Position numbers and translations under genes: made by a program
In this document: positions 15,666-24,554 of the stretch, piece by piece
Layout: each line of letters opens with the position of its first letter
Position numbering within the stretch: position 1 is the first letter of the stretch
Assembly: GCA_026988355.1 (NCBI GenBank)
Contig: JALSLK010000084.1
Span: forward strand, 1 to 40,628
Length of the DNA: 40,628 nt
Direction of reading: 5' to 3'
DNA from: Flavobacteriaceae bacterium
GTDB taxonomy: Bacteria; Bacteroidota; Bacteroidia; Flavobacteriales; Flavobacteriaceae
The notes under the pieces: generated by a model
What the model was told of the DNA's origin: nothing
What the model saw: the letters and a program-made list of their open reading frames with translations, nothing else
Database searches by the model: none

Positions 15666-17927
15666 TTAATTTTTTATATTCTGATAATACATCAATTGTC
15701 CAAACGAGATATTCTCATCGTTTGCTGGCAATTTACGATTTATTTTTAATTCTATTTTGTTTTCTGATGTCAATTGAAATAAATAATCAAGCAACACTAA
15801 ATTCTGAAAAACGCCACCACTACAAGCAATAATTTCTATATTGTTTTTTTTTGCTTCTCGGATAATAAGCAGTGCTAAAGTGTAAATAAAACTGTTGGCT
15901 AAATGCTCTTTGGTATATTTTTTTTGTTTTAATTTCAATATTTTTTTTACAATTAATTGCGATGGGATTTTATCGTAATTCTCCTTCTCTAATAAATCTA
16001 TCGGTTTATTGCTATCGCATTTTTTTGCTATATTTTCTAATAACATTGGCGCTTCGGCATCATACGTATTTACATCAATAATATTTAACAGCGATGCAAC
16101 AGCATCAAACAGACGACCAACCGATGCTGTTTTTAACGTATTGTTTTTACTTAATTTACAATAGATTTTAAATTCCGTTTTTGAAAATTTACTTTTTATG
16201 CATTTTCTGTCTTCATTACTAAGTAAAGAAAACAACGACAATCTTGGTTCTTTTGCCATTTTATCGTTGGCTAACCAATTAAAATAGTCAAAATGGTTTA
16301 TACGTTCCATTTTTCTATTTTGATACGTGAAAAATTCGCCACCCCAAATTTTATAATCATCTCCTAAACCTGTTCCATCCCAAATCACACCTAATACTTT
16401 TTTGTTTATTTTGAATAGATTGTTTTCTGCTAAAACACTACAAAAATGTGCTTTATGATGTTGAATTTCTATTACATTTTTAGTGTTCTTTTTTAAAAGT
16501 TCTTTTCCCAAAATACTACTTTGGTATTGCGGATGTTTATCGATTAGTATCGTTTTTGGGTTGGTATTAAATAGAGAAATATATTTTTGGATTGTAACTT
16601 TAAATCGGTTTATTACATCGTAATTATTTAGATTTCCAAAATATTGACTTACATAGATATGTTGGTTTGGTAAAAAGGTAAATGTGCTTTTTAAATGTGC
16701 TCCCATTGCTAAAATTTTCGTTTCTTCTAAATTTTCGGTGTTTAAATAATTTGGAGATAAACCACGAGATCGTCTGATTATAATTTTAGTTTCATTTACA
16801 TATTTAATTACCGAGTCGTCTTGAGGAAATTCTATTTTTAAATTATGATGTAAGAAATAATCTGCTATTGTTGTTAAGTTTTGGATTGCTTCTTTTTTTG
16901 TAGTATTAATTGGAGAACCATGAGCATTACCACTTGTCGCAATTATTGGCTTATTAATTTTTTGTAAAATCAGTTGCAAAAGTGTCGAAGAAGGTAGCAT
17001 TACTCCAGTTTGGTTTAGATTAGGTGCAATATAATCTGCATTTAAGGTAAATCTATTGGTGTTTTCTAATATTACAATTGGTCTTATAATAGACTGTAAA
17101 TCCATTTTTTCTTTTTCTGAAAGGTTAAATTCTAATTTAACTTGCTTTAGGGAAGGATATAAAACGGCAAATGGTTTGTTATAACGTTGTTTTCTTTTTC
17201 TTAAATTTGATACTGCAATTATATTATTAGCATCGCAACAAAGCAAATATCCATTCGTGCTTTTTAGGGCAATAATATTTCCTGCATGAAGCAATTCTAC
17301 TAATTTATCTATAATTTGATTTTGGCTTACGACGCAAATTTTACCAGAATTTTCTGTTAATTCCATTGTAATGCCACAATCTAAACAACTATTTGTTTGC
17401 GAATGAAAACGTCTGTCTGATGGGTTTTTATATTCTGCTTTGCAATTTTTACACATTTTAAAATTACGAAGCGTTGTGTTTTGTCGCTCAAATGGATATT
17501 TTTTAGTAATGGCATACCTTGGTCCACAATGAATACAAGTTGTAAAGGCATAATTATTACGTCTATTGGTTGGACTATTAATTTCTTTAATACATTTATC
17601 ACAAATTGCAAAATCTGGTGTTATCGGAATTTGAATTTGCAGGCCTGTTTTTGATGGTATTATTTTAAAATTTTCAAATTTTTTAATACTTACTTTTTCA
17701 ATGGTATGGTTTTCAATAATAGCGACCTTAGGCAATTCTTTTACTATACTATTTAAAAATACATTTGCTTTTACTTTAGAGGTTGTTATAAAAATAATAA
17801 CACCATTTGCATTGTTAGAAACGGAACCAACAAGTTGATTTTTTACGGCTAAGTTATATATAAATGGTCTAAAACCAACACCTTGTACACGTCCTGTAAT
17901 TTGTATTTTGTAAGTTTCTAGATCCAA
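15666..17927 (-). CDS. hypF: Carbamoyltransferase HypF
   Basis: 753 residues, full length. HypF uses carbamoyl phosphate and ATP to carbamoylate the C-terminal Cys of HypE, the first step in making the cyanide ligands. Domains in order: acylphosphatase-like (about 1-95, GRVQGVGFRPF), two zinc-finger-like CxxC-x18-CxxC blocks (about 107-190, CDKCIKEI, CIHCGP, CKNC, CLDCG), YrdC/Sua5-like (about 205-385, ALKSTNGYLLCCDA), and a Kae1-like carbamoyltransferase (about 400-750, EIQHHKAHFCSVLAE, GVIWDGTGLGDD, ACSGGVFQN). Nothing is missing. It starts 7 bases after hypB. Confidence 0.97.
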   Translation of the reverse strand: MDLETYKIQITGRVQGVGFRPFIYNLAVKNQLVGSVSNNANGVIIFITTSKVKANVFLNSIVKELPKVAIIENHTIEKVSIKKFENFKIIPSKTGLQIQIPITPDFAICDKCIKEINSPTNRRNNYAFTTCIHCGPRYAITKKYPFERQNTTLRNFKMCKNCKAEYKNPSDRRFHSQTNSCLDCGITMELTENSGKICVVSQNQIIDKLVELLHAGNIIALKSTNGYLLCCDANNIIAVSNLRKRKQRYNKPFAVLYPSLKQVKLEFNLSEKEKMDLQSIIRPIVILENTNRFTLNADYIAPNLNQTGVMLPSSTLLQLILQKINKPIIATSGNAHGSPINTTKKEAIQNLTTIADYFLHHNLKIEFPQDDSVIKYVNETKIIIRRSRGLSPNYLNTENLEETKILAMGAHLKSTFTFLPNQHIYVSQYFGNLNNYDVINRFKVTIQKYISLFNTNPKTILIDKHPQYQSSILGKELLKKNTKNVIEIQHHKAHFCSVLAENNLFKINKKVLGVIWDGTGLGDDYKIWGGEFFTYQNRKMERINHFDYFNWLANDKMAKEPRLSLFSLLSNEDRKCIKSKFSKTEFKIYCKLSKNNTLKTASVGRLFDAVASLLNIIDVNTYDAEAPMLLENIAKKCDSNKPIDLLEKENYDKIPSQLIVKKILKLKQKKYTKEHLANSFIYTLALLIIREAKKNNIEIIACSGGVFQNLVLLDYLFQLTSENKIELKINRKLPANDENISFGQLMYYQNIKN

Positions 17928-17934
17928 AAAAGTA

Positions 17935-18636
17935 TTATGAATTTTGTTTTTGTTTTATTTTAGCAAGTAGCCAATCACACCATTCATCAATTCCTTCGCC
18001 TTTTAGAGCAGATATTAGAATGATTTCTAACTCATGGTTTACCTCTTTTGCATCTTTTACCACAGCATCTACCGAGAAAGGCAAATAGGGCAGAAGGTCA
18101 CTTTTTGAAACCAGCATCATATCGCTTGTTAAAAACATTCTAGGGTATTTTTTTGGTTTATCATCACCTTCGGTTGTTGCCATTAGTGTGACACGATAAT
18201 CTTCGCCTAAATCAAAGGAAGCAGGACATACTAAATTCCCTACATTTTCAATAAACAATAAATCAATGTTTTCCAAATCATACTCTGGTAAGACTTGATG
18301 AATCATTTGTGCTTCTAAGTGGCAAATTCCTCCAGTAACAATTTGCAAGGCTTGTATTCCAGATTCTCGAATACGTTCTGCATCTCGCTCGGTTTCTAAA
18401 TCGCCAACCATTACTGCCATTTTTATTTTGTCTTTTAATTTTTCGGCAGTTTTTTGCATTAAAGTGGTTTTTCCACTTCCTGCTGATGATGTAATATTTA
18501 TTAATAGCGTATTGTTTTTAGCCATTTCGTTACGAATAATATCGGCTACATAATCATTTGCCTTTAATAAATTTATGTTGGTATTTTCGCATTGAACGGT
18601 TCCACGTGCTGCTTTTGTTGATTTTTCGATACTCAT
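17935..18636 (-). CDS. hypB: Hydrogenase nickel-insertion GTPase HypB
   Basis: 233 residues. HypB is the SIMIBI-class GTPase that drives nickel transfer with HypA. Visible are the P-loop TSSAGSGKTTL (about 49-59), the metal-binding CHLEAQ segment, LFIENVGNLVCP and SKSDLLP for guanine recognition. It lacks a His-rich nickel-storage stretch at the N-terminus, unlike rhizobial HypB; the nearby His-rich permease may supply metal instead. It starts 20 bases after hypA. Confidence 0.96.
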   Translation of the reverse strand: MSIEKSTKAARGTVQCENTNINLLKANDYVADIIRNEMAKNNTLLINITSSAGSGKTTLMQKTAEKLKDKIKMAVMVGDLETERDAERIRESGIQALQIVTGGICHLEAQMIHQVLPEYDLENIDLLFIENVGNLVCPASFDLGEDYRVTLMATTEGDDKPKKYPRMFLTSDMMLVSKSDLLPYLPFSVDAVVKDAKEVNHELEIILISALKGEGIDEWCDWLLAKIKQKQNS

Positions 18637-18656
18637 ATCTATTTCTATTTTATTAT

Positions 18657-19004
18657 TTAATCGTCAAATTCTACTTTATGAATTAACATTTCTTCTCCTT
18701 GGATTAGGTTCTTGCTAGGTTTTTCACATTTTTCACATAAAAAACGATAATTTTGTACTTTAGTAATGTGGTTACAAAATTCGCATTGTATCTTTATTTC
18801 TGTTGACTCTATATGTAATTGTACATGATGAAACTTTGTACCACAAGGATACTTTGCTGTATATGCATTGTGCAGTAATCTCGGTTCTATATTAGATAAT
18901 TTACCTACTTTTAAAAAAATAGCTTTCATTTTATTGAGTTTCTTTGCTTCAAACTCCATTTCGAGTGTCTTTACGATACTATTTACAATTGATGTTTCGT
19001 GCAT
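18657..19004 (-). CDS. hypA: Hydrogenase nickel chaperone HypA
   Basis: 115 residues. It starts MHETSIV, with the N-terminal MHE nickel site (His2). The zinc domain has CEFC and CEKC pairs (about 84-87 and 99-102). HypA receives nickel and delivers it to the hydrogenase large subunit with HypB. It starts one base after the TPR gene stop. Confidence 0.95.
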   Translation of the reverse strand: MHETSIVNSIVKTLEMEFEAKKLNKMKAIFLKVGKLSNIEPRLLHNAYTAKYPCGTKFHHVQLHIESTEIKIQCEFCNHITKVQNYRFLCEKCEKPSKNLIQGEEMLIHKVEFDD

Positions 19005-19005
19005 A

Positions 19006-20487
19006 TTAATTTATATAAGATTTTAATTTCTTTATTTCTTCCAGATTTGTTTTAGCCTTTTTTAATAATATTTTATCGTCTACTAAAGTAAATATTTCGT
19101 TTGTTTTTTCAAGCATTTCATGGTATTTTTTATTTTCATCTTTTTGATTTACATTGCCAAGTAACCAATACAATTCCAATTGATTTAGTAGGGTTAATGC
19201 TCGTTCGAATGGATATTTTTTGGCAGTTCTAACAGCTAATGCCTCTTCAAATAGGCCGAAAGCTTTGTCTAAATTATTGTGCAATTTTGCCTCTGGAAAT
19301 CCCATCAATGCTGTTGCGTAATTGTGTGAAATCATTGCGTATTGATATGGAAATTGTTCTTTGGTATAAAACTTTATTGCATCTTTAAATGAGGATGCAC
19401 AAAAGGCGGTCCAAATTGGTTTTTCTTTCTCGGAAACCTGAATTTCAGAATATATCAAAGCTAAGTTATGATGGATGTCTGCAAATTTTTGCGGATGTGT
19501 ATCTCGTTTAAAGACTTTTAAGGCATTCTGGAAAGTGTTTATTGCTGGTTTGTAATACTGTGGACTACCATTTTTAGACCATGTATATAACAATATTGCT
19601 TTTTGCAGTGTGGCTTCTCCCAAAAATTCCGAAATATTAGCTTCTTTAAAATACAAGATAGCTTTGTTTATTAAATCTTTTGATTTTATATATTCGTTTT
19701 GATAATTAGCTATTTCGGATGCATTTATTAATAATAAACCTGCATTTACTTTTAATTTTTTTTGTTCCAAATAAACAATAGATTTTTCTTGCAACTTCAT
19801 GATTTCTATTAACTTAATTTTATCGTATGGTATTGCTATTTGTGCCATTAAACTATTAGAAAGCAATATGTTTAAAGCATTTTTCTCTTCGTCACTTTTT
19901 GCAATCGTTATAAATGAACGGACTAACTTTTCTGCATCTTTCTGTAAATTATTATCTAACAGTAAGTTTATGTAATTTTTGACTGTAAATAATTTTTCAC
20001 TATCCGTTTTGCCATTTTTTATTGCATCTTCATAAATATTTTGGAGTGTTTTTTTAGCTACATTTTCATCTACTATTCCAAAATTATATGCGATTGCTAA
20101 ATTATGTCGTGAAGTTTCTTTTAAAAATTGTATTTGTTGATTCGTAATTGGATAGCCGTATTGTAAATTGGCTACTATTAATAAATGCATTTGTAAATCA
20201 TCTTCATTAGATACAAATTCGAAAGCTTTTTGATGGTTACCTAATTTATAAAAAATAAATGTTAATAAATTTTTTTGAGTTAACTTTAGAGTAGGGAATA
20301 GGTAAGGTACTTCGGTATCATTCCAGTCTATTGTTGGAACGATAGTATCTTTGTCTATTTTAATAATTTTAGTTGAAGTTTTAGTATTTTCGGTATTCAC
20401 ATTTATCAATTCGTTAAGCCTATTGACACTATTTATGGTATCAATACAGAATTGTTGGTGTTTAGTTGTTGTTAATATTGTAATCAT
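19006..20487 (-). CDS. TPR-repeat protein, hydrogenase-associated
   Basis: 493 residues, all-helical, no signal peptide. The first 90 residues are unlike the rest; from about 200 on there are tetratricopeptide-like units (YFKEANISEFLGEATLQKAI, FAKDIHHNLALIYSE-like, YPYQYAMISHNYATAL). The start codon lies 26 bases inside the end of the 88-residue gene, in another frame, so the two are translationally coupled. TPR proteins of this kind recur in group 2a hydrogenase loci as far as I recall. Its role is not known; a protein-protein scaffold or chaperone for hydrogenase assembly is the reasonable guess. Confidence 0.8.
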   Translation of the reverse strand: MITILTTTKHQQFCIDTINSVNRLNELINVNTENTKTSTKIIKIDKDTIVPTIDWNDTEVPYLFPTLKLTQKNLLTFIFYKLGNHQKAFEFVSNEDDLQMHLLIVANLQYGYPITNQQIQFLKETSRHNLAIAYNFGIVDENVAKKTLQNIYEDAIKNGKTDSEKLFTVKNYINLLLDNNLQKDAEKLVRSFITIAKSDEEKNALNILLSNSLMAQIAIPYDKIKLIEIMKLQEKSIVYLEQKKLKVNAGLLLINASEIANYQNEYIKSKDLINKAILYFKEANISEFLGEATLQKAILLYTWSKNGSPQYYKPAINTFQNALKVFKRDTHPQKFADIHHNLALIYSEIQVSEKEKPIWTAFCASSFKDAIKFYTKEQFPYQYAMISHNYATALMGFPEAKLHNNLDKAFGLFEEALAVRTAKKYPFERALTLLNQLELYWLLGNVNQKDENKKYHEMLEKTNEIFTLVDDKILLKKAKTNLEEIKKLKSYIN

Positions 20488-20728
20488 TTTTGTTTACTTT
20501 TTGTGTTCCTCTAACATCTTTTGCAGCAGTTCGTTGCATATACATTGCATTTATTTCGGCTAATCTTTTGGAACGATAATTACCAATTTTATGAATTAGT
20601 ATGTGTTTTGGATTTTTTGTATCTATAAACACGAGTGAAACTTCCCAACGTCCTTTGTTTTTTTCTATTTTAGTTTGTACTTCGGCATCTAATAACCATT
20701 TGTCATTTGGATTGTTTCTATTGCTCAT
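20462..20728 (-). CDS. Small unrecognised hydrogenase-operon protein, 88 residues
   Basis: I cannot name this family. It is basic and soluble with a central motif around WEVSLVFIDTKNPKHILIHK and a basic helix (YRSKRLAEINAMYMQRTAAK); the tail is Asn-rich and low complexity. No cysteines, so not an electron carrier. It starts 12 bases after the 107-residue gene and overlaps the TPR gene by 26 bases. Tight packing between the endopeptidase gene and hypA argues for a role in hydrogenase assembly. Confidence 0.75.
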   Translation of the reverse strand: MSNRNNPNDKWLLDAEVQTKIEKNKGRWEVSLVFIDTKNPKHILIHKIGNYRSKRLAEINAMYMQRTAAKDVRGTQKVNKNDYNINNN

Positions 20729-20740
20729 TTTATTTTAGGT

Positions 20741-21064
20741 TTATCCTTTATAAACACTCACTTTTATTAATTTTGTTTTTTCAATGACCTCATACTGTAG
20801 TTCTCTATCGGTTGTATCCAAATTATTATCAATAAAAATTTCTCTTACTGCTAAAGTTCTGTCTCCTTTTAAATTACGCGATTTTAATAAAAATTGTGTT
20901 GGTTTAAACATTTTTACAAACCATTGACTACTTACTGGTGTTATTAATATTTTTTTTTGTTCTTCAATATAGGTAACGTATGCAAAATGGATGTTTCCAA
21001 AAATTGCATTTACCAGTTGGGATTCTAAATAGATATGAGAAGATTTTAGTGAAATTTTACTCAT
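20741..21064 (-). CDS. Small unrecognised hydrogenase-operon protein, 107 residues
   Basis: A soluble, probably beta-rich protein with no cysteines, signal peptide or membrane segment (it includes HFAYVTYIEEQKKILITPVS and a basic QFLLKSRNLKGDR stretch). I do not recognise the family. It begins 2 bases after the endopeptidase stop, so it belongs to the same transcript. Its position just after the protease suggests a chaperone-like or regulatory function for the hydrogenase, but this is inference only. Confidence 0.78.
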   Translation of the reverse strand: MSKISLKSSHIYLESQLVNAIFGNIHFAYVTYIEEQKKILITPVSSQWFVKMFKPTQFLLKSRNLKGDRTLAVREIFIDNNLDTTDRELQYEVIEKTKLIKVSVYKG

Positions 21065-21066
21065 TT

Positions 21067-21546
21067 TTATAATGCTTCGACTAATTTTAATTCTTCTAAA
21101 ATATGATTAATTACTTTATCTCCTGCATTTTGTACTTTTTCACTTAATTCGACTTCTAAGCGAGTATTAGTTACCGAAATCAAATAGACTTGAATGTCAT
21201 TGGGATAATCGTCTAATAATATTTTTTTCGCATACGACAATGCTTGATCCCATTTCATACCATGTAAAAATACCATTGGATCGTTTTCTGGTGCTCTTAA
21301 AACTTCTTCTGCTGGTACTTTGTATAGTGTTCCATCTGGTTCGTTAGTATTTAGTACGGCATCTATTAATATTATTTTTTGATGTCCTTTTAATCCGAAT
21401 AATACTTCAAAAGCAGCGGTTCCCATATCAAAAACATTGATATTTTCATTATCGCCAATAATTTTTTTTAACTTCTCTATGACATAGATACCTATGGCAT
21501 CATCACTTCTTACAGGATTTCCAAATCCCATTAATGCTATTTTCAT
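21067..21546 (-). CDS. hupD: Hydrogenase large-subunit maturation endopeptidase (HyaD/HupD/HupW family)
   Basis: 159 residues. This protease cleaves the C-terminal peptide of the large subunit after nickel insertion. The signature GFGNPVRSDDAIGI is at the N-terminus. The expected nickel ligands are D16, D62 (LIDAV) and H95 (FLHGMKW). The first ligand is Glu in many family members and Asp here. It is the first gene after the hairpin that follows hupL. Its substrate peptide is presumably the 15-residue HupL tail. Confidence 0.94.
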   Translation of the reverse strand: MKIALMGFGNPVRSDDAIGIYVIEKLKKIIGDNENINVFDMGTAAFEVLFGLKGHQKIILIDAVLNTNEPDGTLYKVPAEEVLRAPENDPMVFLHGMKWDQALSYAKKILLDDYPNDIQVYLISVTNTRLEVELSEKVQNAGDKVINHILEELKLVEAL

Positions 21547-21565
21547 TGTTATGGATAATTTTAAA

Positions 21566-21604
21566 TTAAAAAAAACTTTCTTAAGATTATACTTAAGAAA
21601 GTTT
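21566..21604 (-). terminator. Terminator-like hairpin between hupL and hupD
   Basis: On the minus strand a perfect 13-bp stem (AAACTTTCTTAAG with its complement, arms 21592-21604 and 21573-21585) with a 6-base loop is followed by a T-run. It lies 27 bases after the hupL stop and 27 bases before the hupD start. It could end most transcripts after hupSL or protect their 3' ends, with read-through feeding the maturation genes. Confidence 0.75.
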
Positions 21605-21630
21605 AATGTATCTAGTTGTTTTTTAGATAT

Positions 21631-23232
21631 TTATAATTTGAATCTTGAGAGTTCAATACCACTACTTTCATCGTGTGCATGTACTGTACATACCAAACAA
21701 GAATCGAATGAACGTGCTACAATTCCTACTTCAACTGGATCTGAAGGGTCTTCAATTTCGATACCTGTTAATGCTGCTTCAATAGGTCCTGGGTTTCCTT
21801 CTCCATCATTTGGTCCTACATTCCAAGTAGTTGGAGCCATAACTTGGTAGTTTTTAATTACACCATTTTCTAATTCAATCCAATGTGCTAATGCTCCACG
21901 TGCTGCTTCGGTTGCTCCGAAACCTTTACCGTTTGGTTTTTCAACTGGTTTAATATAGAACGGTGCATCTAAATCTATTTCAGATAACCATTGTTCAATT
22001 AATTTATATATTCTTGGTGCTTCATGAACACGTGCTAGTACTCTTGTAAATACGCTAGCTCCTCCTAATTTTTTATAGGCATCAATAAAGAATGGGTCTC
22101 TAATTTGGTGCTCTGCATTTTTAGGATTACCATTCATTAAGCAACGTGCCATTGGACCTGCTTCTACAGCGTGACCATCATATCTAGGTGCTTTTGACCA
22201 AGAATATTTTCCATCAAAATCGGATTCGTGTAAAGTTTGTGATTTCGTTGGAGTCGGTAATGGCTCGTCCCATGGATGTAAACCATCTTCTTGATCTTTA
22301 TACCAAGAATGTGATACGTCTTCTTTTACTTTTAAATGATCAAATTCGTGCCAATTTTCTCCATCAAAGAAGCCACTTGAACTTATTAAAGCTGCATTTC
22401 GTCCTTCTATCGTTGGGTTGTTATACATATCTTTATGTAAATACGTTCCAAATGCTAAGAATTTACCAACTCCTTTACCGAAGTCTTTTAATCCAAATTC
22501 TTGTCCTGCTCTAATTAACAAACCTAAATCGCTATTTTTATGTGAATCAGATTCTTCCATCCAAGCTAACATATCGTCCCAAGATTTTATTTCTAAATAT
22601 CTTTCAATAGTGCAACCTAACCAAATTGGTTCTAACCAATCGTTTTTAAATTGTGTCATAATTGCGTGAGCACGTGTAATATCCTTTAAAGTAGGAGCGC
22701 ACATAACACCACCAGGAACCATATAACTTGAATGTGGCCATTGCCCTCCAAATAAAGCATAAACTTGTACTGGTAGTCCAGAAGCTGTTAAACCTTTTTG
22801 AAAAGTTTCTCCTACATAAGCAGACCAGCGTTTTACGACTTCTTTATACAAAGGTTGATTTGCATATTTTTTATTGGCTAAATCGGTAGCGAAAATGGCA
22901 TAAAACCATCTTGGAATACTTTGTATTGTTTCCGTTGCTTGACCAATTGCTCTTAATAATAGTGCGTTAGGTGGTAGTTTTGTTCCCCAAGCTGTATCTA
23001 ATGCTGATGATGCACAATATAAATGTGATCCTCCACAAATTCCGCAGATTCTTGGTGTAACAATTAGTCCAGATTGTGGATCTTTACCTTCCATAATTTT
23101 CTCAAAGCCTCTAAACATTGCTGCTTGTGTATGGGCACGTGTTACCTTGCCATTATCGATATAAACTTTCACATCTAAATCTCCTTCAACACGACCAACT
23201 GGTGATATATTTAATTCTTTTACTGTTGACAT
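21631..23232 (-). CDS. hupL: [NiFe] hydrogenase large subunit, group 2a-like
   Basis: 533 residues, carrying the NiFe(CN)2CO active site that splits H2. The N-terminal L1 motif RICGICGGSH supplies C63 and C66 with H70; the C-terminal motif is DSCLVCTVH with C512 and C515. A 15-residue tail (AHDESSGIELSRFKL) follows H518 and should be removed by the endopeptidase. DSC in place of the more usual DPC, the short tail and overall resemblance to cyanobacterial HupL point to group 2a rather than the membrane-bound group 1. It starts 23 bases after hupS and is followed by a strong hairpin. Confidence 0.96.
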   Translation of the reverse strand: MSTVKELNISPVGRVEGDLDVKVYIDNGKVTRAHTQAAMFRGFEKIMEGKDPQSGLIVTPRICGICGGSHLYCASSALDTAWGTKLPPNALLLRAIGQATETIQSIPRWFYAIFATDLANKKYANQPLYKEVVKRWSAYVGETFQKGLTASGLPVQVYALFGGQWPHSSYMVPGGVMCAPTLKDITRAHAIMTQFKNDWLEPIWLGCTIERYLEIKSWDDMLAWMEESDSHKNSDLGLLIRAGQEFGLKDFGKGVGKFLAFGTYLHKDMYNNPTIEGRNAALISSSGFFDGENWHEFDHLKVKEDVSHSWYKDQEDGLHPWDEPLPTPTKSQTLHESDFDGKYSWSKAPRYDGHAVEAGPMARCLMNGNPKNAEHQIRDPFFIDAYKKLGGASVFTRVLARVHEAPRIYKLIEQWLSEIDLDAPFYIKPVEKPNGKGFGATEAARGALAHWIELENGVIKNYQVMAPTTWNVGPNDGEGNPGPIEAALTGIEIEDPSDPVEVGIVARSFDSCLVCTVHAHDESSGIELSRFKL

Positions 23233-23255
23233 TTTAAAATTTTTTAAGTTGATTA

Positions 23256-24215
23256 TTATTTAGATGCTTCCATTATACGTTTGTTGGTAGGCATCACTTT
23301 TTTGAAACCTGCCTCCATATAATAGGCTAACTTACTTGTTCCTGTAGGCACTTCTTTTGGGAAAACTCCCATATATTTCATTGTTTTGAAAACAGAACCT
23401 TTCATTAAATCGTTATGTGGAAAACCTGGTTCTGTACAACCTAAACAAGGGTGGTTTGAACGTGTCTTACTCGATTGACGATTCCATAATATATTATTAC
23501 AAGATGCTCTAGTCATTGGTCCTCTACATCCAACTTCGTAAAATAGACATCCTCCTCGTTTACCAAATTCTCCATCTACTTTTTGAGCAAAATTGGTTAC
23601 ATTAGTACATCCATCTTGTACAAAATCGGTAAAGAATGTTTTTGGTCTATGGTACTCATCTATTAATACATCTCCAATTCTACCAATAGATATAGCTACT
23701 AAAATTTGTGTAATCCAATCTGGATGTGCTGGACAACCAGGAATATTAATTACTGGTAAACCTCCTTTAGAAACATAATCGGCACCTAAAAAGCCACCTT
23801 TGTTTTTCTTTAAAAATTGCATTCCTGTAGATTCACTTGGGTTGGGAGCAACGGCAGGAATTCCTCCCCAAGTTGCACAATCGCCAATGGCAACTACATA
23901 ACCTGCAACTTCAGATAATTCTTTAATCCAATCTTTCATTGGTCTGTCTGCAAAATAATTCATTGTACCAGTTCCCTCTGGTCCCATAATAATAGAACCT
24001 TCATAAACTAATATATCCATTTGCACTTTTCCAGCTATAATGTCTCTTAATAAATCTTGTACTTGATCACCTATTTGTAATCCTGTCGTAGGATGCCATA
24101 AAATGTTAAGTCCAAAATCGGTTATAAGTTCAACTACGGTAGGTTCTTCAGCGTTTAAAAAGGACATGGTGTTACCACTACATGCACCTCCTTGCAACCA
24201 CAATACGTTTGCCAT
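23256..24215 (-). CDS. hupS: [NiFe] hydrogenase small subunit, group 2a-like
   Basis: 319 residues; the electron-wire subunit with three Fe-S clusters. It starts MANVLWLQGGACSGNTMSFL with no Tat signal peptide, so the enzyme stays in the cytoplasm, unlike group 1 uptake enzymes. Cluster cysteines visible: C12, C113 (GDCATWGG), C161 (GCPAHPDW), C203, C223, C230, C239, C257 and C260. The N-terminal CxxC of group 1 enzymes reads C12-S-G-N15, so one proximal-cluster Cys is absent, as in cyanobacterial HupS and mycobacterial Huc to my recollection. There is no C-terminal membrane helix. It is the first gene of the operon. Confidence 0.95.
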   Translation of the reverse strand: MANVLWLQGGACSGNTMSFLNAEEPTVVELITDFGLNILWHPTTGLQIGDQVQDLLRDIIAGKVQMDILVYEGSIIMGPEGTGTMNYFADRPMKDWIKELSEVAGYVVAIGDCATWGGIPAVAPNPSESTGMQFLKKNKGGFLGADYVSKGGLPVINIPGCPAHPDWITQILVAISIGRIGDVLIDEYHRPKTFFTDFVQDGCTNVTNFAQKVDGEFGKRGGCLFYEVGCRGPMTRASCNNILWNRQSSKTRSNHPCLGCTEPGFPHNDLMKGSVFKTMKYMGVFPKEVPTGTSKLAYYMEAGFKKVMPTNKRIMEASK

Positions 24216-24408
24216 ATAAATTTGATTTTAGTTAGTAATATCTGCAATATAGTTACAAATGTTACTAAAAAAAAAAAAACAAACAATTTATAATGATTCT
24301 AAATAATATTAGACTTTTAGAAAAATAATTCCCATTTATAAGGTAAATAAGAATTAGAACTTCTTAATTACCAAGAGAATTCGACAATAATTACTTAAAT
24401 TACTCATA

Positions 24409-24470
24409 ATATCAATTCAACATCAAAATAATTCAAATCTATTTAGCGCATTTTGAAATTGAATTGGCAT
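24409..24470 (-). mobile_element. 62-bp MITE-like element, copy 2
   Basis: Inverted copy of 5338-5399 with 4 differences, all but one near the ends. It lies between the hupS start and the cold-shock promoter. The imperfect ends suggest an older insertion than copy 1. Confidence 0.7.
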
Positions 24471-24554
24471 TACCATTTCTTTATTTTCTGTAAATAGAAT
24501 TCTTAGTAAACTCAGACCAACAATTAAATACATTAAAAATAAATCAATTATTGC

